5,744 bases of DNA from Giesbergeria sp. Lineage in GTDB: Bacteria; Pseudomonadota; Gammaproteobacteria; Burkholderiales; Burkholderiaceae_C. Location of the stretch: assembly GCA_030690515.1 (NCBI GenBank), contig JAUYGP010000373.1, positions 1 through 5,744 on the forward strand, read 5' to 3'. The translations under genes and the position numbers were made by a program. Below the pieces are notes generated by a model. It saw nothing but the letters and a program-made list of their open reading frames with translations, had not been told where the DNA came from and did not search any database. Each line of letters starts with the position of its first letter. The first letter of the stretch is position 1. This document shows, in pieces, positions 1-4,069 of this stretch.

Positions 1-480
1 GGCACCGGCAGCGGCGCCATCGCCCTGGCCTTGCAGCAGCAACGCCCTGACGCCCAGGTGCTTGCCGTGGACGCCAGCCAGGACGCCCTGGCGGTGGCGC
101 AGGCCAACGCCAGGCGCCTGGGCCTGCCGGTGCAGTTCCAGCACGGACACTGGCTGCGGGGGCTGGCAGGCGGCTTTGATGCCCTCGTGTCCAACCCCCC
201 GTACATTGCCGCTACCGACCCGCACTTGGCCGCCCTCACGCACGAGCCGCTCTCGGCCCTGGCCAGCGGTGCCGATGGCCTGGACGACCTGCGCAGCATC
301 ATCGCGCAGGCCCCGGCCCACCTGGCGCCCGGCGGCTGGCTGCTGCTGGAACACGGCCACGACCAGGCTGAGGCGGTAGCCACCCTGCTGCTTGCGGCAG
401 GGTTGGTGCGGGTGCAAAGCCGCAAAGACCTCGCCGGCATCGTGCGTTGCTCGGGCGGCCAGAAGCCAACAGTGAAATAA
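1..480 (+). CDS. prmC: Release factor glutamine methyltransferase PrmC (5'-truncated by window edge)
   Basis: PrmC methylates the glutamine of the GGQ motif in release factors RF1 and RF2, using S-adenosylmethionine, and so promotes efficient peptide release in the cytoplasm. The frame is open from base 1, and 159 residues are visible. It begins inside the SAM-binding motif I (GTGSGAIALAL, visible residues 1-11). An acidic residue after beta-2 (VDAS, 23-26) follows, then the family's signature NPPY catalytic motif (65-68), which binds the substrate glutamine. The HEP...AL..G.DGL segment (81-94) and the DLAGIVR near the C-terminus (143-149) are also typical of PrmC. The family is usually about 280 residues, so roughly the first 115 (the N-terminal helical release-factor-binding domain) lie outside the window. 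In Burkholderiales prmC commonly sits between prfA and grxD; grxD follows here after 55 bases on the same strand with no terminator between, so co-transcription is likely. The NPPY plus the PrmC-like tail make another N-methyltransferase (for example PrmB) less likely. Confidence 0.95.
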   Translation, partial: GTGSGAIALALQQQRPDAQVLAVDASQDALAVAQANARRLGLPVQFQHGHWLRGLAGGFDALVSNPPYIAATDPHLAALTHEPLSALASGADGLDDLRSIIAQAPAHLAPGGWLLLEHGHDQAEAVATLLLAAGLVRVQSRKDLAGIVRCSGGQKPTVK

Positions 481-526
481 TCCCCCTTTTCCTTTTCCCA
501 CCCACCGGGCCTTGCGGCCCCCTCTC

Positions 527-530
527 GGAG
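527..530 (+). promoter_or_regulatory. Ribosome binding site of grxD
   Basis: GGAG lies five bases before the ATG at 536. It supports that start over the in-frame TTG at 512, which would add eight residues (MRPPLGAP) that are not typical of CGFS glutaredoxins and has only a pyrimidine-rich stretch upstream. A small GC hairpin (GGGCC 507-511 / GGCCC 516-520, loop TTGC) ends six bases before this site. Confidence 0.7.
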
Positions 531-535
531 CCCCC

Positions 536-853
536 ATGAGCGATACCCAGAAGCGCATCGACGATCTCGTCAAGACCAACGACATCCTGCTGTTCATGAA
601 AGGCACGGCCAGCTTCCCTATGTGCGGTTTCTCTGGCCGCGCCATCCAGATCCTGAAAGCCTGCGGCGCCGACCCGAAGGCCATCACCACGGTCAATGTG
701 CTGGACGACGACGAAATCCGCCAGGGCATCAAGGACTACAGCCAGTGGCCCACCATCCCTCAGCTCTACGTCAAGGGCGAGTTCATCGGCGGCTCGGACA
801 TCATGATGGAGATGTACGAGTCGGGTGAACTCAAGCAAACGCTGGGCACCTGA
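536..853 (+). CDS. grxD: Monothiol glutaredoxin, CGFS type (Grx4/GrxD)
   Basis: This is a complete 105-residue monothiol glutaredoxin. Proteins of this class bind a [2Fe-2S] cluster as a homodimer with glutathione, or as a heterodimer with BolA, and pass clusters to target proteins or take part in iron sensing in the cytoplasm. A single thioredoxin-fold domain fills the protein. Visible features are the glutathione-contacting lysine K22 in MKGT, the active site CGFS at 30-33 with the single catalytic and cluster-ligating C30, the cis-proline motif WPTIPQ (71-76) and the GGSD glutathione-binding turn (85-88). Length and motif spacing match E. coli Grx4, which is slightly longer at the C-terminus. 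The ATG start is set by GGAG five bases upstream. It follows prmC and is closed by a hairpin terminator about 30 bases after the stop, so it is probably the last gene of a prfA-prmC-grxD type operon. Identity is secure; which clients it serves cannot be read from the sequence. Confidence 0.97.
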   Translation: MSDTQKRIDDLVKTNDILLFMKGTASFPMCGFSGRAIQILKACGADPKAITTVNVLDDDEIRQGIKDYSQWPTIPQLYVKGEFIGGSDIMMEMYESGELKQTLGT

Positions 854-885
854 GTCCTCACAGGCTGTTGTATTGCCTGATCCCA

Positions 886-908
886 AGCCGCCTCCGGGCG
901 GCTATTTT
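886..908 (+). terminator. Rho-independent terminator after grxD
   Basis: There is a perfect 7-bp stem, AGCCGCC (886-892) with GGCGGCT (897-903), and a four-base loop TCCG (893-896), a UNCG-type tetraloop known to be unusually stable. ATTTT follows (904-908). The T-run is short but the stem is strong. A weaker inverted repeat, CAGGC 861-865 / GCCTG 875-879, lies just upstream. The reverse strand lacks a T-run after the stem, so this should act only on transcripts reading rightwards from grxD. Confidence 0.8.
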
Positions 909-949
909 CATGGGCGCAACAGCAGGGTTTTCACAGGGTAGTTTCTGCA

Positions 950-978
950 TTGAGATCGGGCCGCATGTGTGCTTGAAT
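950..978 (+). promoter_or_regulatory. Putative sigma-70 promoter with extended -10 for the AAA+ ATPase gene
   Basis: TTGAGA (950-955, five of six matches to the -35 consensus) and TTGAAT (973-978, four of six matches to the -10) are separated by exactly 17 bases. TGC directly before the -10 (970-972) makes an extended -10 element. Transcription would start near 985, giving a leader of about 25 bases before the ATG at 1010. It lies just after the grxD terminator, as expected for a new transcription unit. Prediction is by eye only; Burkholderiales promoters are often degenerate. Confidence 0.5.
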
Positions 979-998
979 GGGATCGTTCTCTTCACTGC

Positions 999-1003
999 AG
1001 GAG
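999..1003 (+). promoter_or_regulatory. Ribosome binding site deciding the AAA+ ATPase start
   Basis: AGGAG ends six bases before the ATG at 1010, an ideal Shine-Dalgarno spacing. The longer in-frame ATG at 977 has no such site and overlaps the proposed -10 hexamer, so it would not be on the transcript. This argues for the 333-residue form of the protein. Confidence 0.8.
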
Positions 1004-1009
1004 CATGCC

Positions 1010-2011
1010 ATGACCAGCCATAGCCTTGTTCCCCAAAGCCTGAGCCTGCCCGTGGCCCAGATGCGCAGCGTGTTCTGCACCAGCGATGTAGAACGCAAGC
1101 TCGCTCGGCTGCAGGACGCGGGCCAGCAACGCGACTTCGACAACCTGCGCATCGTTTACGAACGCATGCTGGAACGGGGGCCAGAGCGTTTCCAGGTCAA
1201 GCCGCAGGGTGTGCCCGACATGGCCAACCTGTATGACCGGCTGCCCAACTTCACCGAAGCGCTCGACGATGTACGCCGACACGTCGCCCTGGCGCAAGAC
1301 AGCCGCGACGGCCTGGAAGTGACACCCATGCTGCTACTGGGGCCGCCCGGCATCGGCAAGACCCATTTCGCCCGCCAACTGGCCGACCTGCTGGGCACGG
1401 GCATGAACCTGGTGCCCATGAGCTCAATGACGGCAGGCTGGCTGCTCTCAGGGTCATCGTCGCAATGGAAGGGCGCACGCCCCGGCAAGGTTTTCGAGGC
1501 GCTGGTGGAAGGTGAGTATGCCAACCCGGTCATCGTGGTGGATGAAATTGACAAAGCCAGTGGCGATGCCCAGTACGACCCGCTGGGGGCGCTCTATAGC
1601 CTGCTGGAGCACGACACGGCGCAAAGCTTCACCGATGAATTCGCCGAGGTGGCGATCGACGCCAGCCAGGTCATCTGGATCACTACGGCCAATGACAGCC
1701 GGGGCATCCCCGACCCCATTCTCAACCGCATGAACGTGTTCGAGGTGCAGGCACCCACCACCCAGCAGGCGCGCAGCATTGCCCAGATGCTCTACACCGG
1801 CATCCGCGTTGCGCACGACTGGGGGCGGCTGATCGACCCCGAACCGCAGGGCGACGTGCTGGACTGCCTGTCCCACATGCCTCCACGCGAAATGCGCCGG
1901 GCGCTGATGGTGGCCTTTGGCAATGCGCGGCTGGACCACCGCGGCACCGTAGAGGTGGCCGACCTGCCCAAGGGGGCCTCCACTCGCGGCCGCATCGGCT
2001 TCATGCAGTAA
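1010..2011 (+). CDS. Lon-like AAA+ ATPase without protease domain, function unknown
   Basis: This 333-residue cytoplasmic protein (no signal peptide or membrane segment) contains one AAA+ module. Residues 1-100 are a polar, probably helical region I do not recognise. Walker A is GPPGIGKT (111-118), Walker B is VIVVDE (174-179), the sensor-1 asparagine is N228 in WITTAND, the arginine-finger candidate is R240 in ILNRMNVFEV, and sensor-2 candidates are R293/R296 in PPREMRR, followed by a short C-terminal lid. The segment W153-K154-G155-A-R-P-G-K resembles the pore-loop region of Lon (Tyr-hydrophobic-Gly-x-x-P-G-K/R), as does the arrangement after Walker B. The protein ends at 333, with no room for Lon's Ser-Lys protease domain. 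It could therefore be an unfoldase or remodeller that works alone or hands substrates to a partner; this is inference. It has its own promoter and RBS and sits 90 bases before the paeA-like gene on the same strand. AAA+ membership is very secure, the specific role is unknown. Confidence 0.9.
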   Translation: MTSHSLVPQSLSLPVAQMRSVFCTSDVERKLARLQDAGQQRDFDNLRIVYERMLERGPERFQVKPQGVPDMANLYDRLPNFTEALDDVRRHVALAQDSRDGLEVTPMLLLGPPGIGKTHFARQLADLLGTGMNLVPMSSMTAGWLLSGSSSQWKGARPGKVFEALVEGEYANPVIVVDEIDKASGDAQYDPLGALYSLLEHDTAQSFTDEFAEVAIDASQVIWITTANDSRGIPDPILNRMNVFEVQAPTTQQARSIAQMLYTGIRVAHDWGRLIDPEPQGDVLDCLSHMPPREMRRALMVAFGNARLDHRGTVEVADLPKGASTRGRIGFMQ

Positions 2012-2101
2012 TAGCAGAGCCACGCATCGAGGGTCGGGCAGTCCAGGCGGGCAGATACACTCGCTCCACTGGTGTGCCGCAGGCCACGCTCTGCCTTTTC
2101 C

Positions 2102-3418
2102 ATGACACTGACGCAAAGCCTCTTCGTGATCGCGCTGCTGATTGCAGCCAGCGCCTTCTTTTCCATGGCCGAGATTTCCCTCGCGGCCGCACGGCGCCTG
2201 CGCCTGCGCCAACTGGCCGATGAGGGAGACCCACGCGCCGAACGGGTGCTGCGCGTGCAGGACCAGCCCGGCGACTATTTCACCGTAGTACAGATCGGGC
2301 AGAACGCCGTCGCGATTCTCGGGGGCATCGTGGGAGAAGGTGCGCTCAGCCCGTATTTCAGCGCACTGACGGAGCTGTGGGTGTCCAGCAGCACAGCGCA
2401 GACGGTAGGGTTTCTCGCATCCTTCACCCTCATCACCTCGCTGTTCATCCTCTTTTCGGATCTGTTTCCCAAACGCCTTGGAATGGCCCGGCCGGAGCGA
2501 CTGGCGGTGTCCCTGGTGCAGCCCATGGCTTGGTGCATCACGCTGCTGCGACCGGTGGTCTGGCTCTACAGCCGGGCGGCGGATGTGCTGTTCAGGGTCC
2601 TGGGCCTTTCATCGCTGCGCGATGACCGCATCACCTCCGACGACATACTTGCAATGATGGAGGCCGGGGCCCGCGCCGGTGTGCTGGCCGTACGCGAGCA
2701 GCAGGTCATCACCAATGTGTTTGAACTGGACACACGCACCGTCTCCAGCGCCATGTCACCCCGCGACCGGGTGGCCTTTTTCCTGCGCGACGACCCAGAC
2801 TCGGTGATCCGTCTGCGCATTGCGGCCGAGCCGTTCTCGACTTACCCGGTCTGCGAACGCGACATTGACCATGTGGTCGGCTATGTGGATGCCAAGGATT
2901 TGTTCCAGCGCGTGCTGAACAACCAGCCCATCTCCTTGCTGGACGACAGCCTGGTGCGCAAGGTGTTGGTCGTGCCGGACCGACTCACGCTGTCAGAGGT
3001 ACTGGAGCAGTTCCAGCAAGCGCACGAAGACTTTGCCGTCATCGTGAATGAATACAGCCTGGTGGTCGGCGTGGTCACCCTCAACGACGTGATGAGTACC
3101 GTGATGGGCGACCTGGTGGGCACCGAAGACGAAGAACTGATCGTGCGGCGCGATGAGAACTCGTGGCTGATCGATGGCGTCACGCCCGTCGAGGATGTGC
3201 TGCGCGTGCTCTCACTCGACGACCTGCCGCACGCCGGTGAATACGAAACCCTGGCCGGTTTTCTGATGGTGATGCTGCGCCGTGTCCCCCGGCGCACCGA
3301 CAGCGTGGTCTGGGGCGGCTACACGTTCGAAGTGCTGGACGTGGACAGCTACCGCATCGACCAAGTCATGGTGTCGCGCCTGTCCGCCAGTTCTTCGCCT
3401 GAAGAAACCAGCGCCTAA
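2102..3418 (+). CDS. paeA: CNNM/CBS-domain inner-membrane transporter, YtfL/PaeA family (putative polyamine exporter)
   Basis: This 438-residue inner-membrane protein matches E. coli YtfL nearly end to end in layout. YtfL was renamed PaeA because it exports putrescine and cadaverine; older annotations call such proteins hemolysin or CorB/CorC-like. The CNNM/DUF21 domain covers about residues 1-190. Hydrophobic segments lie near 5-24, 61-80, 102-122 and 134-156. Family-typical stretches are FFSMAEISLAAARR (19-32), FTVVQIGQNAVAILGGIVG (60-78) and FSDLFPKRLG (118-127). A CBS pair follows (about 205-270 and 280-340, with VVGYVDAKDL and VVGVVTLNDVM), then a CorC_HlyC domain (about 345-428, with DENSWLIDG and YRIDQV). 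Start choice is weaker than for the other genes: the ATG has no clear Shine-Dalgarno, and an in-frame GTG at 2072 would add ten polar residues before the first membrane helix. ATG fits the family's usual beginning. The gene follows the ATPase gene after 90 bases and may be read from its promoter. Polyamine export is inferred from similarity; ion transport is the alternative. Confidence 0.9.
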   Translation: MTLTQSLFVIALLIAASAFFSMAEISLAAARRLRLRQLADEGDPRAERVLRVQDQPGDYFTVVQIGQNAVAILGGIVGEGALSPYFSALTELWVSSSTAQTVGFLASFTLITSLFILFSDLFPKRLGMARPERLAVSLVQPMAWCITLLRPVVWLYSRAADVLFRVLGLSSLRDDRITSDDILAMMEAGARAGVLAVREQQVITNVFELDTRTVSSAMSPRDRVAFFLRDDPDSVIRLRIAAEPFSTYPVCERDIDHVVGYVDAKDLFQRVLNNQPISLLDDSLVRKVLVVPDRLTLSEVLEQFQQAHEDFAVIVNEYSLVVGVVTLNDVMSTVMGDLVGTEDEELIVRRDENSWLIDGVTPVEDVLRVLSLDDLPHAGEYETLAGFLMVMLRRVPRRTDSVVWGGYTFEVLDVDSYRIDQVMVSRLSASSSPEETSA

Positions 3419-3439
3419 AGGGCTCGTTCAGCCTGCGAA

Positions 3440-4069
3440 CTACCCTTCGAACCGCCAATTGCGCTGCGCCGCAAACACCGCATTCGGGTAGGGCGCCCGG
3501 CCTCGGCTGCCGTTGTAGCGCCCCAGGGTCATGTACAGGTCACCGCGCTCGCGGTCCATGTAATGGCGCAAGATGACGCAACCAAAGCGCAGATTGGTCT
3601 GCATGTGGAACAGTGTGCCGGGATCGCCATTGCCAATCAGCCGCGTCCAGAACGGCATGACCTGCATGTAGCCGCGGGCGCCCACGCTGGAGACAGCGAA
3701 TTTGCGAAAGGCGCTTTCAACCTGGATCAGGCCAAGAACCAGCGAGACATCCAGCCCCGCACGACCGCTTTCATACCAGACCGTTTGCAGGAAATCACGC
3801 CTTACCTCCCAGTCGGGCTTGCGGCGGCGCAGGCGATCGCTCATGGCCCCCAGCCAGCGCAGGTAGTGCAGGCGGGCCTCGGTGGAGGCAAAAATGGGCT
3901 CAGGCGGCGCGCGGTTGCCGATGGCCGAACTCAGTGCCGTGCGCACCGAATCCATGAGCGGCTCTTCCACCTGCCGTCCGGCATGGGCCAGACCTGGCGC
4001 CGCCAGCCAGGCCGCAGGCCCGGCGGTCAGCGAGACGAGACAGGAACGCCGCGAGAGGCCCTGGGTCAT
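3440..4069 (-). CDS. Exported lytic transglycosylase, SLT family
   Basis: This 209-residue protein is predicted to cleave the beta-1,4 bond between N-acetylmuramic acid and N-acetylglucosamine in peptidoglycan, leaving 1,6-anhydro ends, in the periplasm. Residues 1-30 form an N-terminal signal ending in GLAHA, with likely cleavage after A30. It carries SRRSCLV (6-12), so Tat export is possible although the match to the twin-arginine consensus is incomplete. The SLT domain spans about 93-205. The catalytic glutamate is E118 in IQVESAF, followed by the SLT signature GARGYMQVMP (130-139), the NLRFG segment (159-163) and RYNGS (184-188) at the place of the usual AYNAG. It is short, with only a charged helical linker (about 60-90) before the catalytic domain. 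Its ATG overlaps the proS stop as ATGA and has no evident Shine-Dalgarno, so translation probably depends on ribosomes finishing proS. Family is secure; which Mlt/Slt subtype is not clear. Confidence 0.93.
   Translation of the reverse strand: MTQGLSRRSCLVSLTAGPAAWLAAPGLAHAGRQVEEPLMDSVRTALSSAIGNRAPPEPIFASTEARLHYLRWLGAMSDRLRRRKPDWEVRRDFLQTVWYESGRAGLDVSLVLGLIQVESAFRKFAVSSVGARGYMQVMPFWTRLIGNGDPGTLFHMQTNLRFGCVILRHYMDRERGDLYMTLGRYNGSRGRAPYPNAVFAAQRNWRFEG
4066..4069 (-). other. ATGA stop/start overlap between proS and the lytic transglycosylase gene
   Basis: On the minus strand the four bases read ATGA: the A of the transglycosylase ATG precedes the TGA of proS. The bases directly upstream (GTCGTCTAGCCGC) hold no purine-rich ribosome binding site, which suggests coupling by termination and re-initiation. 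Confidence 0.85.

Noticed and set aside
512..535. In-frame TTG as an upstream start for grxD
   Set aside because: The TTG lies in the loop of a small hairpin and has no Shine-Dalgarno, whereas GGAG is well placed for the ATG at 536 and the family begins there.
299..886. - strand open frame of 195 codons opposite prmC and grxD
   Set aside because: It is antisense to two recognised genes and its product shows no domain.
2032..2061. TACACT (2056-2061) as a -10 element for the paeA-like gene
   Set aside because: It has four of six matches but no acceptable -35 at 16-18 bases upstream; support is too weak to annotate.
1454..2212. - strand open frame of 252 codons opposite the AAA+ ATPase and the start of the paeA-like gene
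   Set aside because: It mirrors the Walker B to C-terminal coding region of a clear ATPase; no RBS or domain was seen.
3419..3434. Bidirectional terminator between the convergent genes
   Set aside because: The stem is only four bp plus a wobble pair and there is no T-run on either strand.
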